64,000 nt of DNA from [Actinomadura] parvosata subsp. kistnae (GTDB lineage Bacteria > Actinomycetota > Actinomycetes > Streptosporangiales > Streptosporangiaceae): positions 1 to 64,000 of the forward strand of contig NZ_OOHJ01000009.1 in the NCBI RefSeq assembly GCF_900323885.1, read 5' to 3'. The translations under genes and the position numbers were made by a program. The notes beneath the pieces are model-generated. The model ran no database searches and was not told the origin of the DNA. It saw only the letters and a list, made by a program, of their open reading frames with translations. Below, piece after piece: positions 31,305-48,236 of this stretch; the stretch's first letter is position 1; each line of letters begins with the position of its first letter.

Positions 31305-31323
31305 TCCTCCTGTCACAGGAGGA
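31305..31323 (+). promoter_or_regulatory. Hairpin touching the ribosome-binding site of the 31338 gene
   Basis: TCCTCCTG-TCA-CAGGAGGA is a perfect 8-bp hairpin starting four bases after the 31300 stop. Its right arm contains the first AGGAGG of the tandem ribosome-binding sequence 31317-31330, leaving GGAGGG free. It could weaken translation unless ribosomes from the upstream gene open it. Confidence 0.5.
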
Positions 31324-31337
31324 GGAGGGAACCCCCC

Positions 31338-35866
<4,529 letters not shown>

Positions 35867-35875
35867 GGCCGGACG

Positions 35876-36302
35876 ATGCTGAGCATGCGCGGCATCGGCA
35901 AGAGCTTTCCGGGCGTGCCGGTGCTGTCAGGGGTGGACCTCGAGGCGACGGCCGGCGAGGTCCACGCCGTCGTCGGCGAGAACGGCGCCGGCAGGTCCAC
36001 CCTGATGAAGATCATGTGCGGGGTGCACCGGCCGGACGAGGGTCGCCGAGAACGTGTTCCCCGTCCGCGACACCGCCCTGCGCGCCGCCCGCGCGGCAGG
36101 CGCCAGGGCGCGCGACGGTCTCGCCGGCCTGTTCGGACGGGTCCGCCTCCCCTCGGCGCGCCAGGAGCAGGAGGTCCGCTACCTGTCCGGCGGCAACGAG
36201 CAGAAGGTCGTGCTCGTCACGCGGCTGACGATGGCGCCACTGCCGGCCGGGCCCGCCGAGGAAGCGGTCATGCGCCTGGCAGCAGGAGAGACGGCTGAAT
36301 GA
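35876..36302 (+). pseudogene. Remnant of a sugar ABC importer ATPase (RbsA/YtfR type)
   Basis: About 140 codons remain of a gene that is normally about 500. The first 55 residues keep the N-terminal domain start ([20 protein letters not shown]) and a Walker A in which lysine has become arginine (GENGAGRST, codon 35993-35995). At about 36041 the sequence jumps to [14 protein letters not shown] in another frame, then to the second-domain signature [12 protein letters not shown], and ends at 36302 overlapping the next remnant (ATGA). Most of both nucleotide-binding domains is lost, so it cannot be a working ATPase. It resembles the intact ATPase at 44465. Confidence 0.88.
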
Positions 36303-36490
36303 ACCTGCTCACCCGTCCCGTCCGCGCCCCGGCCAACGGCCGCCTGGGCGAGCCCACGTCCGTGGTGTTCCTCGCGCTGCTCGCCCTGGCCGCGATCGGC
36401 TGGGCGCTCGTCGCGGTCGCGGCGGGAGCCGTCCGGCTCCCCTGGAGGAAGCACACCCCCCGAACAGGAGACGCCCATGCCGCGTCGTGA
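36299..36490 (+). pseudogene. Remnant of an ABC importer permease
   Basis: A 63-codon frame with one hydrophobic helix (SVVFLALLALAAIGWALVAV) after a short basic lead (NLLTRPVRAPANGRLG). In intact loci a permease of about 330 residues occupies this place between ATPase and binding protein. Here only an N-terminal scrap is left, and it overlaps the start of the binding-protein gene. It could still make a small membrane peptide, but a functional channel is excluded. Confidence 0.6.
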
Positions 36491-37661
36491 AGCCGCAGCC
36501 GCCGCCGTGATCGCCGCGCTCGTCGTCGCCGGGTGCACCACCGATCGGCCCGAGCCCACGACCGCGGCGAGCACCCAGGGCTCCGGTACGGGCGCGCAGT
36601 CGAAGTTCTTCGTGCAGGCGGACTTCGACGCGCAGCTCGCCATGCGTTCCCAGACCCCGGAGGGGCCGGCGAACAAGCCGTGGGAGCAGGCCATCGCGCC
36701 GAAGATGATCGACACGGCGACGTACAAGAAGGACGGTCCGTACCATCTGTGCTTCTCCAACGCGGCGGTCAACAACCCGTGGCGGCAGGTCGGGTGGAAG
36801 ACGATGCAGGCCGAGGTGGGCCTGCACAAGGAGATCACCAAGTTCACCGCGCTGGATGCCGAGGGCAAGGACGACAAGCAGATCTCCGACATCGCCGAGT
36901 TGCAGGCCAAGGGGTGCGACGCGTTGATCGTCTCGCCGAACACGACGGCGACGCTCACTCCGGCCGTGACGGCGGCGTGTGAGAAGGTGCCCGTGATCGT
37001 GTTCGACCGGGGGGTGCAGACCGACTGCCCGGTGACGTTCATCAAGCCCATCGGCGGCTACGCCTTCGGCGCTGATGCCGCCGAATTCCTGGTGGAGAAG
37101 GTGCCGGCCGGTGGGAAGGTGCTGGCGTTGCGCATCCTGCCCGGCGTGGACGTGCTGGAGACCCGCTGGTCGGCGGCCAAGGTGGTCTTCGACAAGAGCA
37201 AGGTCCAGGTGGTCGGGGTGGAGTTCTCCGACGGTGACGCCGCCAAGACCAAGAGCATCGTCAGCGACTACCTCCAGCGTTACGGCAAGATCGACGGCGT
37301 CTGGATGGACGCCGGTGCCACGGCGGTGGCGGCGATCGAGGCGTTCGAGGACGCGGGTCTGCCGGTGCCGCCGATCAACGGCGAGGACCAGCAGGACTTC
37401 CTGCAGAAGTGGAAGGACGCCGGTCTGACCGCGGTCGCGCCGACCTATCCGACCTACCAGTGGCGCACCCCGGTGATCGCCGCGCTGAAGATCCTCAAGG
37501 GCGAGCAGGTGCCCCAGACGTGGAACCTGCCGCAGCCGAAGGTCACCGGCGAGAACCTGGCGACCTACCTGAAGCCGAACATGCCGCCGCTGCACTACGC
37601 GCTGTGCGGCTGCGAGGACCTGCCCGGCTTCCCCGAGGCGTGGGGCGGGACGAAGGGCTGA
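36477..37661 (+). CDS. Sugar-binding lipoprotein of the RbsB-type (periplasmic-binding protein 1 fold)
   Basis: A 394-residue lipoprotein with lipobox LVVAGC (Cys20). The mature domain shows the type-1 sugar-binding pattern: YHLCFSNAAVNNPWRQVGWK at strand 1, GCDALIVSPNTTATLTPAV, VPVIVFDRGV, and ALRILPGVDVLETRWSAAKV. It is the only full-length gene left in a decayed importer cassette, since the ATPase and permease before it are fragments. It could be orphaned, or it could use another ATPase/permease set such as 43411-45979. ACAGGAGA at 36463-36470 supports the ATG at 36477. Confidence 0.85.
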   Translation: MPRREAAAAAVIAALVVAGCTTDRPEPTTAASTQGSGTGAQSKFFVQADFDAQLAMRSQTPEGPANKPWEQAIAPKMIDTATYKKDGPYHLCFSNAAVNNPWRQVGWKTMQAEVGLHKEITKFTALDAEGKDDKQISDIAELQAKGCDALIVSPNTTATLTPAVTAACEKVPVIVFDRGVQTDCPVTFIKPIGGYAFGADAAEFLVEKVPAGGKVLALRILPGVDVLETRWSAAKVVFDKSKVQVVGVEFSDGDAAKTKSIVSDYLQRYGKIDGVWMDAGATAVAAIEAFEDAGLPVPPINGEDQQDFLQKWKDAGLTAVAPTYPTYQWRTPVIAALKILKGEQVPQTWNLPQPKVTGENLATYLKPNMPPLHYALCGCEDLPGFPEAWGGTKG

Positions 37662-37699
37662 TGCACGTTTCCCGCGACACGATGACGAGGAGGGACGCC

Positions 37700-41406
<3,707 letters not shown>

Positions 41407-41409
41407 CGT

Positions 41410-42432
41410 TCAACCCGCAGGAGTGGGAGGAGGTGCGGTGCTCTCGCGGACGACCAGCTCCGTGGCCAGCTCGACGCGGTTGCGCGCGAGCCGCTCGCCG
41501 TTGGCGAGCTGCAGCAGCATCCGGGTGGCCGCGGCGGCCATCTCGGTGAGCGGCTGGCGGACGGTGGTCAGCGGCGGCAGGTGCCAGCGCGCCGACGGCA
41601 TGTCGTCGAAGCCGACCACGCTCAGGTCGTCCGGGACGCGCAGGCCGAGCCGGTGGGCCGCGTGGTAGACGCCGATCGCCTGGCCGTCGTTCGCGGCGAA
41701 GATCGCCGTGGGGCGGTCAGGCAGGCGCAGCAGGCGCTCCGCCTGGGCCAGGCCGCCCTCGATGAAGAAGTCGCCCCGGCCGATCAGCTCCGGATCGGCC
41801 GGGACCCCCGCCATGTCGAGGGCGGTGCGGTAGCCGTCGAGCCGGGCCCGGCTGGACACCGCCGAGTCGGGCCCGGTGACGATGCCGATGCGGCGGTGCC
41901 CCAGCTCCAGCAGGTGGCGGGTGGCGATGAGCCCGCCGTTCCAGTTCCCGGCGCCGACCGACGGCAGGTCTCGTGCCGGGACGTCGGCCGGGTCCAGCAG
42001 CACCAGCGGGATCTCGCTGCGGGCGAGCTGCTCGCGCTGCGCCTCGGTCAGCCCCTCGAACACCGCGATCACGCCGCTCGGGCGCCGCCGCAGCACGACG
42101 TCCAGCCAGGCGTCGGCGGCGCTGCGGTCGCGGCGCAGGTCCGAGATCCCGACCGTGAGGTCGTGCTCGTGCGCGACCTGCGCCACCCCCTTGGTGATCT
42201 CCACGGGGTAGTCGCCTTCGAGGGCGTGGAAGACCAGCTCGACCAGGGCGGTCGGGGTGGAGCGGCGGCGCTGGCGGCGGTAGCCGTGCAGGCGGATCAG
42301 CTCCTCCACGGCGGCGCGGGTCTCGGAGGAGACCTCCGCACGGCCGTTCACGACCTTGGAGACCGTCGCGGTGGACACGCCGGCCAGCTCGGCGAGCTGG
42401 GCGATGGTGAGAGGGGACGACTCCGTGGCCAT
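41410..42432 (-). CDS. LacI-family regulator
   Basis: A 340-residue repressor. The N-terminal helix-turn-helix reads PLTIAQLAELAGVSTATVSK with hinge helix residues beyond it. The effector domain has the periplasmic-binding-protein layout (VELVFHALEGDYPVEITKGV, NWNGGLIATRHLLELGHRRI, PTAIFAANDGQAIGVYHAA, VVGFDDMPSARWHLPPLTTV). It starts 52 bp after the stop of the YjfF-like permease on the same strand, so it may be the last gene of the importer operon. Its DNA-binding helix is identical to that of the LacI gene at 48237, so the two may share operators. Confidence 0.9.
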   Translation of the reverse strand: MATESSPLTIAQLAELAGVSTATVSKVVNGRAEVSSETRAAVEELIRLHGYRRQRRRSTPTALVELVFHALEGDYPVEITKGVAQVAHEHDLTVGISDLRRDRSAADAWLDVVLRRRPSGVIAVFEGLTEAQREQLARSEIPLVLLDPADVPARDLPSVGAGNWNGGLIATRHLLELGHRRIGIVTGPDSAVSSRARLDGYRTALDMAGVPADPELIGRGDFFIEGGLAQAERLLRLPDRPTAIFAANDGQAIGVYHAAHRLGLRVPDDLSVVGFDDMPSARWHLPPLTTVRQPLTEMAAAATRMLLQLANGERLARNRVELATELVVRESTAPPPTPAG

Positions 42433-42484
42433 GGCGGCAGTCTAACCACGCGCCGCCCGCGGTGATCAGCGCCGGCTCACCGCC

Positions 42485-43411
42485 TCACGCCCCGCGTCTG
42501 GACATCAACCGTTGCAGGAGGATGAAGACGAGCAGCAGCGCGCCGATGAAGATCTTCGTCCACCAGGAGCTGAGCGTGCCCTCGAAGCTGATGACGGTCT
42601 GGATGAGGCCGAGCACCAGCACGCCGAGGACGGTGCCGAGCAGGTAGCCGCTGCCGCCGGTGAGCAGGGTGCCGCCGATGACGACCGCCGCGATCGCGTC
42701 CAGCTCCATGCCGACGGCGTGCAGGCCGTACCCCGACAGCATGTAGAACGCCAGCAGGACGCCGCCGAGAGCGGAGCACAGGCCGCTGACCGTATAGACG
42801 GTGATCTTCGTGCGCGCCACGGGCAGGCCCATGAGCAGCGCCGACTGCTCGCTGCCGCCGGTCGCGTAGACGGCGCGGCCGAAGCGGGTGTAGTGCAGCA
42901 CGTACGCCGCCACCAGCACGACCGCGACCGCGATGAGCACGCTGGGGGAGATCCACAGGTCGGCGAACAGGTCGATCCTGGTCTGCGCGAACGCCGTGAA
43001 CGCCGGGTCCGTGATGGGGATGGAGTCGGTGCCGATCGTGTAGCACAGGCCGCGCGCCAGGAACATGCCGGCCAGCGTGACGATGAACGGCTGGATGCCG
43101 AAGAAGTGGATGATGGCGCCCATGCCGCCGCCCAGCACGACCCCCATGGCGAGCACGAGGGCGATGACCGCCCACCACGGCCAGCCGGCCTGCAGCAGGC
43201 TCGCGGAGACCATGGTCGACAGCGCGACGACCGCGCCCACGGACAGGTCGATGCCGCCGGTGAGGATGACGAAGGTCAGGCCGACCGCGACGACGAGCAG
43301 GAAGCCGTTGTCGATGAAGACGTTCAGGACGATCTGGCCGGTGGCGAAGCCCTCGTAGCGGACGCCGCCGGCCACGAACATGGCCGCGAACAGGCCGGCG
43401 GTGACCAGCAC
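42485..43411 (-). CDS. yjfF: Galactofuranose-type ABC importer permease (YjfF-like), probable 5' frameshift
   Basis: A 308-residue membrane protein of the RbsC/YjfF family with about eight hydrophobic helices. It shows the family motif VGLTFVILTGGIDLSVGAVV and GELDAIAAVVIGGTLLTGGS in variant form (MELDAIAAVVIGGTLLTGG). The frame given starts at a GTG, but upstream coding continues (RRYVPVLV). The expected ATG at 43461, which overlaps the previous stop as ATGA, is in a different frame. Adding one base to the G run 43426-43430 would give MTTLPGLAGHSPRRYVPVLV and a protein of about 325 residues. The gene may be intact in the cell and wrong in the assembly. Confidence 0.85.
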   Translation of the reverse strand: MLVTAGLFAAMFVAGGVRYEGFATGQIVLNVFIDNGFLLVVAVGLTFVILTGGIDLSVGAVVALSTMVSASLLQAGWPWWAVIALVLAMGVVLGGGMGAIIHFFGIQPFIVTLAGMFLARGLCYTIGTDSIPITDPAFTAFAQTRIDLFADLWISPSVLIAVAVVLVAAYVLHYTRFGRAVYATGGSEQSALLMGLPVARTKITVYTVSGLCSALGGVLLAFYMLSGYGLHAVGMELDAIAAVVIGGTLLTGGSGYLLGTVLGVLVLGLIQTVISFEGTLSSWWTKIFIGALLLVFILLQRLMSRRGA

Positions 43412-43457
43412 GGGGACGTACCTGCGGGGGAGTGGCCGGCCAGGCCCGGCAGGGTGG

Positions 43458-44468
43458 TCATGCGGTGACCTTCACCTTCTCTTCGGCCGCCGCCTTGGGC
43501 GCGGGCCTGGGCCGGCGGTGGAAGACCTTCGCGCGGAAGGCGGGGGACTGCAGCAGGCAGACGGTCGTCACCACGAGCGCCTTGAACAGCAGCGTCGTCT
43601 CCGGCGGCACGCCGATGGAGTAGATGGTCGTGGTGAGCGTCTGGATGATCAGGGCGCCGAGCACGGTGCCGGTGAGGGAGAAGCGGCCGCCGGTCAGCGA
43701 CGTGCCGCCGATGACGACGGCGAGGATGGCGTCGAGCTCGATCCACAGGCCGGCGTTGTTGCCGTCGGCGCTGGACACGTTCGAGCTGATCATGAGGCCG
43801 GCGATGCCGGCGCACAGGGCGCAGGCGGTGTAGGCCATCACGGTCACGCGGCGGGCGTCGATGCCGGCCAGGCGGCTGGCCACGGGGTTGCCGCCGACCG
43901 CCTCGATGACGAGGCCGAGGGCGAGGCGCCGGGTGAGGAACGCGGTGACGGCCCAGATGGCGGCCACGACGAGGATGCCGAACGGGAGCGTGAGCCAGTA
44001 GCCGCCGCCGATCAGCTTGTAGGCGGGGCTGTTGACGGTGATGATCTGCCCGTCGGTGATGAGCTGGGCCAGGCCCCGCCCGGCCACCATGAGGATGAGC
44101 GTGGCGATGATCGGCTGGATGCCGATGCCGGCGACCAGGAACCCGTTCCAGGCCCCCAGCGCCAGGCACAGCCCGAGCGCGAGCGCCACGGCGGTGAACA
44201 CGCTGGCGTCCTCGCTGATCTGCAGGCAGGCCAGCGCGCCCGAGATCGCCACCACCGAGCCCACCGACAGGTCGATGCCGCCGGTCGCGATGACCAGCGT
44301 CATGCCCAGCGACACCAGGATCAGCGGGGCGCCGAAGCGCAGGATGTCGATCAGGCTGCCGTACAGGTGGCCGTCCTTGATCTGGATGCTCAGGAAGCCG
44401 TCGGTGAAGGCGACGTTGAGCAGCAGCAGCGCGGCCAGGGCGAGCAGCGGCCACAACAGGCGTCTCAT
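43458..44468 (-). CDS. ytfT: Galactofuranose-type ABC importer permease (YtfT-like)
   Basis: A 336-residue membrane protein of the RbsC family. It shows about eight to ten hydrophobic helices, the family signature LGMTLVIATGGIDLSVGSVV and LDAILAVVIGGTSLTGGRFS. The C-terminus is cytosolic and lysine-rich. It overlaps the ATPase gene by four bases at its start and the second permease at its end, so the importer genes are translationally coupled. Two different permeases in one operon is the E. coli YtfT/YjfF arrangement. Confidence 0.88.
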   Translation of the reverse strand: MRRLLWPLLALAALLLLNVAFTDGFLSIQIKDGHLYGSLIDILRFGAPLILVSLGMTLVIATGGIDLSVGSVVAISGALACLQISEDASVFTAVALALGLCLALGAWNGFLVAGIGIQPIIATLILMVAGRGLAQLITDGQIITVNSPAYKLIGGGYWLTLPFGILVVAAIWAVTAFLTRRLALGLVIEAVGGNPVASRLAGIDARRVTVMAYTACALCAGIAGLMISSNVSSADGNNAGLWIELDAILAVVIGGTSLTGGRFSLTGTVLGALIIQTLTTTIYSIGVPPETTLLFKALVVTTVCLLQSPAFRAKVFHRRPRPAPKAAAEEKVKVTA

Positions 44469-45979
44469 GCGGGGTGTCCTCCGCCGGCGATGGTCTCCAT
44501 GAGGCTCTCCGTGGTCAGGCGGTCGTCGTTGTCGAGCTCGGCCACCAGGCGGCGGTCGCGCAGCACGGCCACCCGGTGGCTGAGCCGCAGCACCTCCTCC
44601 AGCTCGGCCGAGATGAACAGCACCGCCATGCCGCCGCCGGACAGCTCGGCCACCAGGCGCTGGATCTCGGCCTTGGCGCCGACGTCGATGCCGCGGGTGG
44701 GCTCGTCGAGGATCAGCAGCCGGGGCTCCAGGATCAGCCAGCGGGCCAGCAGCACCTTCTGCTGGTTGCCGCCGCTGAGGTTGCGGATGAGCTGGTCGGG
44801 GTCGGCCGGGCGGATGTTCAGCGCGGCGACGTACCGGGAGACGAGCTCGTCCTGGCGGCTGCGGGGCAGGGGCCGGGTCCAGCCGCGGGCGGCCTGCAAC
44901 GCGAGGACGAGGTTCTCGCGGACGGTCAGGTCGGGGATGAGCCCTTCAGAGCGGCGGTTCTCCGAACAGAACGCGATCTTGTGGCTCATGGCCGCGCGCG
45001 GCGTGCGCAGCGGCTGCGGCGTGCCGCCGATCGCGATCTCGCCCGTGCTGGCGTGGTCGGCGCCGAACAGCAGCCGGGCGATCTCCGTACGGCCGGAGCC
45101 GAGCAGCCCCGCCAGCCCGACGACCTCGCCCTCGTGGATGGTGAGCGTGAACGGCTCGATCGCGCCGGCCCGGCCCAGCTCGCGCGCCTCGACGAGCGGC
45201 CGGTCGAACACCTTGGCGGTGCCGTGCAGCCGCTCCAGCTCGGCCAGCTCCTGGCCGATCATCTTGGCGACCAGCTCGACCTGCGGCAGCTCCTTCGTCA
45301 GGTACTCGCCGACGAGCCGGCCGTTGCGCAGGATCGTCATCCGGTCGGAGATCTCGTAGATCTGGTCGAGGAAGTGCGAGACGAACAGGATCGCGATGCC
45401 GTCGTCCTTCAGCCGCCGCATCACCCGGAAGAGCTGCTGCACCTCGCCGGCGTCCAGGCTGGAGGTGGGCTCGTCCAGGATGAGCACCTTGGCCTGGACG
45501 TCGATGGCGCGCGCGATCGCGACGAGCTGCTGCACGGCCAGCGAGTACGCCGACAGCGAGGCGGTGACGTCGATGTCGAGGTCGAGGCGGGCCAGGATGC
45601 CGGCCGCGCGGCGGCGCACCTCCTTCCACCGGATGCGGCCCCAGCGGTCGCGGGGCTCGCGGCCGATGAAGATGTTCTCGGCCACCGACAGGTTCGTGCA
45701 GAGGTTGACCTCCTGGTAGACGGTGCTGATGCCGGCCTGCTGGGCGGCCAGGGGGCCGGTGAAGGCCACCCTGGCGCCGTCCAGCTCGATCCGGCCCTCG
45801 TCGATGTCGTGGACACCGGTCAGCACCTTGATCAACGTCGACTTGCCGGCGCCGTTCTCGCCCATGAGGGCGTGCACCTCGCCCGGCAGCAGCCGGAAGT
45901 CGACGCCGTCGAGCGCTTTCACGCCGGGGAACTGCTTGCTGATCCCGGTCATCGTGAGCACCGGGGTGGATGCGGTCAT
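44465..45979 (-). CDS. ytfR: Galactofuranose-type ABC importer ATPase (YtfR-like)
   Basis: A 504-residue ATPase with two fused nucleotide-binding domains, as in RbsA/YtfR. The first has Walker A GENGAGKST, the degenerate signature SAYSLAVQQL and Walker B VLILDEPTSSLD. The second has a degenerate Walker A (GLLGSGRTE), signature NLSGGNQQKVLLARWL and LLILDEPTRGIDVGAKAEI. It sits in the cytosol on the YtfT/YjfF pair. It also shares an obvious ancestor with the remnant at 35876, and could in principle energise the orphan binding protein at 36477. Confidence 0.92.
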   Translation of the reverse strand: MTASTPVLTMTGISKQFPGVKALDGVDFRLLPGEVHALMGENGAGKSTLIKVLTGVHDIDEGRIELDGARVAFTGPLAAQQAGISTVYQEVNLCTNLSVAENIFIGREPRDRWGRIRWKEVRRRAAGILARLDLDIDVTASLSAYSLAVQQLVAIARAIDVQAKVLILDEPTSSLDAGEVQQLFRVMRRLKDDGIAILFVSHFLDQIYEISDRMTILRNGRLVGEYLTKELPQVELVAKMIGQELAELERLHGTAKVFDRPLVEARELGRAGAIEPFTLTIHEGEVVGLAGLLGSGRTEIARLLFGADHASTGEIAIGGTPQPLRTPRAAMSHKIAFCSENRRSEGLIPDLTVRENLVLALQAARGWTRPLPRSRQDELVSRYVAALNIRPADPDQLIRNLSGGNQQKVLLARWLILEPRLLILDEPTRGIDVGAKAEIQRLVAELSGGGMAVLFISAELEEVLRLSHRVAVLRDRRLVAELDNDDRLTTESLMETIAGGGHPA

Positions 45980-46021
45980 GGACCCTCTCCAGGACGAGCC
46001 GGACCGGCCGGCGTCCTTCGG

Positions 46022-47008
46022 TCAGTACTGGCGGGAGGACAGGACCTGCTTGGCCTGCTCCTGCGTGAACGTGGTCTCCTCGGTCACCACCCGGGCCGGC
46101 ACCTGCTCGCCCTTGACGACCTTCTTGGCCAGGTCCATCAGCTGCGGGCCGAGCAGCGGCGAGCACTCCACGATGAAGTTGATCTTCCCGTCGGCCAGCG
46201 CCTGCATGCCGTCCTTCACCGCGTCCACCGTGATGATCTTGATGTCCTTGCCCGGCACCTTGCCCGCGCCCTCGATCGCCTCGATCGCACCCAGACCCAT
46301 GTCATCGTTGTGCGCGTACAGCACGTCGATGTCCGGCGTCGACTTCAAGAACGCCTCCATCACCTCCTTGCCCTTGGCCCGGGTGAAGTCACCGGTCTGC
46401 GACGCCACGATCTTGAACTTCGGATCCGCCCCGATCACCTCCGCGAACCCGGCCTTGCGGTCATTGGCCGGCGCCGACCCCGTGGTGCCCTGCAACTCCA
46501 CGATGTTCACCGGATCCTTGGAGTCCTTGTACTCCTGCACCAGCCACTGCCCGGCCTTCTTGCCCTCCTCCACGAAGTCCGAGCCCAGGAACGTCTTGTA
46601 CAGCGAGGTGTCCTTGGAATCCACCGCCCGGTCGGTCAGGATCACCGGGATCTTCGCGTTCTTGGCCTCCATCAGCACCGTGTCCCAGCCCGACTCCACC
46701 ACCGGCGAGAAGGCGATCACATCCACCTTCTGCTGGATGAACGACCGGATCGCCTTGATCTGGTTCTCCTGCTTCTGCTGGGCGTCGGAGAACTTCAGCG
46801 TGATGCCCGCGTTCTTCGCCGAGTCCTGCACCGACTTGGTGTTCGCGGTGCGCCACCCGCTCTCCGCACCGACCTGCGAGAAGCCCATGGTGATCGCGTC
46901 ACCGCCGCCGCCCGTACCCGCGCTGGTGGTACCGCCACCGCCGCCGCAGCTCGTGGTCAGTAACGCCCCCACCGCGAGCGCGACGAGCGCCGAGAATCTC
47001 TTCGCCAT
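46022..47008 (-). CDS. ytfQ: Galactofuranose-type sugar-binding lipoprotein (YtfQ-like)
   Basis: A 328-residue lipoprotein with lipobox cysteine at residue 21 (ALLTTSC). The mature part follows E. coli YtfQ closely: MGFSQVGAESGWRTANTKSV, DAQQKQENQIKAIRSFIQQ, PVILTDRAVDSKDTSLYKTF and VLYAHNDDMGLGAIEAI. YtfQ binds galactofuranose, so the imported sugar is probably a furanose form of galactose or a close analogue such as arabinofuranose. GAGGAAGG upstream of 47008 fixes the start. It is the first importer gene after the LacI gene 38 bp upstream. Confidence 0.9.
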   Translation of the reverse strand: MAKRFSALVALAVGALLTTSCGGGGGTTSAGTGGGGDAITMGFSQVGAESGWRTANTKSVQDSAKNAGITLKFSDAQQKQENQIKAIRSFIQQKVDVIAFSPVVESGWDTVLMEAKNAKIPVILTDRAVDSKDTSLYKTFLGSDFVEEGKKAGQWLVQEYKDSKDPVNIVELQGTTGSAPANDRKAGFAEVIGADPKFKIVASQTGDFTRAKGKEVMEAFLKSTPDIDVLYAHNDDMGLGAIEAIEGAGKVPGKDIKIITVDAVKDGMQALADGKINFIVECSPLLGPQLMDLAKKVVKGEQVPARVVTEETTFTQEQAKQVLSSRQY

Positions 47009-47046
47009 GACGACCTTCCTCGTTCCTTGTCCTGATGGTTGATCGA

Positions 47047-48143
47047 TCAATACGGCAGCGCGGAGCGCGCCCTGCCGGTGCTGTCCCTGATGACGAACCG
47101 CGGGGGCACGATCAGGTGGTCGTAGCCGGACGTCCCCGACGACTCGATCTGTTTGAGCAGCAGGCCGATACTGAGCCGGCCGACCTCGCCGAAGTCCTGC
47201 CGGACCGTGGTCAGCGCGGGGGTGAAGTACGCCGCTTCGGGGATGTCGTCGAAGCCGACCACGCTCACCTGCTCGGGCACCCGCACGCCCGCCTCCGAGA
47301 AGGCCCGCAGCAGCCCGAGCGCCATCTGGTCGTTGGCCACGAACACGGCAGTGACCTCGGCGACGCGGGCGGCCAGCACCCGGCCGGCCCGGTACCCGGA
47401 TCTCGGGGTCCAGTCGCCCGCCAGCACCTCGGGGATCTCCCGGCCGGCGGCCGCCAGCGCGGCGCGCCAGCCCTCCTGCCGCCCCTCGGCCTCCAGCCAG
47501 TCGTCCGGCCCGCTGACGTGCCAGACCGTGTCGTGGCCGAGGGCGAGCAGGTGGGCGGTGGCGTGCCGGGCGCCTTCGCGCTGGTCCACGCTGACCACGG
47601 CCACCTCGCCCTCGTGCCGGCCCTCGACCGCCACCGCGGGCAGCCCCGGGGCAGGTCGGCCAGCGCCTGGGCGGCGGCGCGCTGCGGCGCGACCACGACC
47701 ACGCCGTCCACGCCCTGCTCGGCCAGGTGGCCGATGGCCTCGTTGACGCCGGCCCGGTCGATGGTGCGCAGGCTCATGATGCTGACGAAGTAGCCGGCCT
47801 CCCTGGCCGCCCGCTCGATGCCGTGGACGGTGCTGGCCGGGCCGTACAGGATGGTGTCGAAGCTGACCACCCCGAGCCGGTGCGAGCGGCGGGTGACCAG
47901 CGCCCGCGCGGTCAGGTTGCGGCGGTAGCCGAGGGCGGTGATGGCGCGCAGGACCCGCGCGCGCGTCTCCTTCCTGACCTTGGGGTGGTCGTTGAGCACC
48001 CGGGAGACGGTCTGGTGCGACACGCCGGCGAGTTTGGCCACGTCGGCCATGACCGGCAGGCGGCGCTCGGCAGGTGGCCCCAATTCTTCCCCTTCCGGCG
48101 GTGGTGGGTCGCTCCATGCATGCGGGGCTGTTAGCGTTAACAT
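47047..48143 (-). pseudogene. LacI-family regulator, apparent -1 frameshift
   Basis: The N-terminal part carries the LacI helix-turn-helix (VMADVAKLAGVSHQTVSRVL) and the first half of the effector domain up to AAAQALADLP. At the run CCCCGGGG (47644-47651) the frame breaks, and the rest (LPAVAVEGRHEGEVAVVSVD, AVFVANDQMALGLLRAFSEA, VSVVGFDDIPEAAYFTPALT) continues one frame back to 47047. One extra C would give LADLPPGLPAVAVEG and an intact repressor of about 340-365 residues. A LacI-type operator overlaps the most upstream start at 48143; the real start may be closer to 48050. It heads the YtfQ-type importer operon and probably controls it and itself. Confidence 0.8.
48129..48142. promoter_or_regulatory. 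LacI-type operator at the start of the LacI/importer operon
   Basis: TGTTAGCGTTAACA has 5-bp arms TGTTA/TAACA and differs at one base from the perfect palindrome GTTAGCGCTAAC at 22285-22296. Its position at the start of the LacI gene fits autorepression. Confidence 0.6.
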
Positions 48144-48215
48144 CTCGGCTGTACGTGGCCGTGGTGGGCGAAACGCTAGGTCGAGCCGCTCCGAGCTGTC
48201 AAGGATAGTTTTCGG

Positions 48216-48236
48216 GAAAGGTTTCGTTAAGTTTCG
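48216..48236. promoter_or_regulatory. CGAAA/TTTCG half-site cluster upstream of the LacI-importer operon
   Basis: GAAAGGTTTC (48216-48225) followed by another GTTTCG (48231-48236). On the minus strand CGAAAC recurs about every ten bases. It resembles the GAAAnnTTTC operators of actinobacterial LacI proteins, and related sites occur at 49409-49417. Confidence 0.4.
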
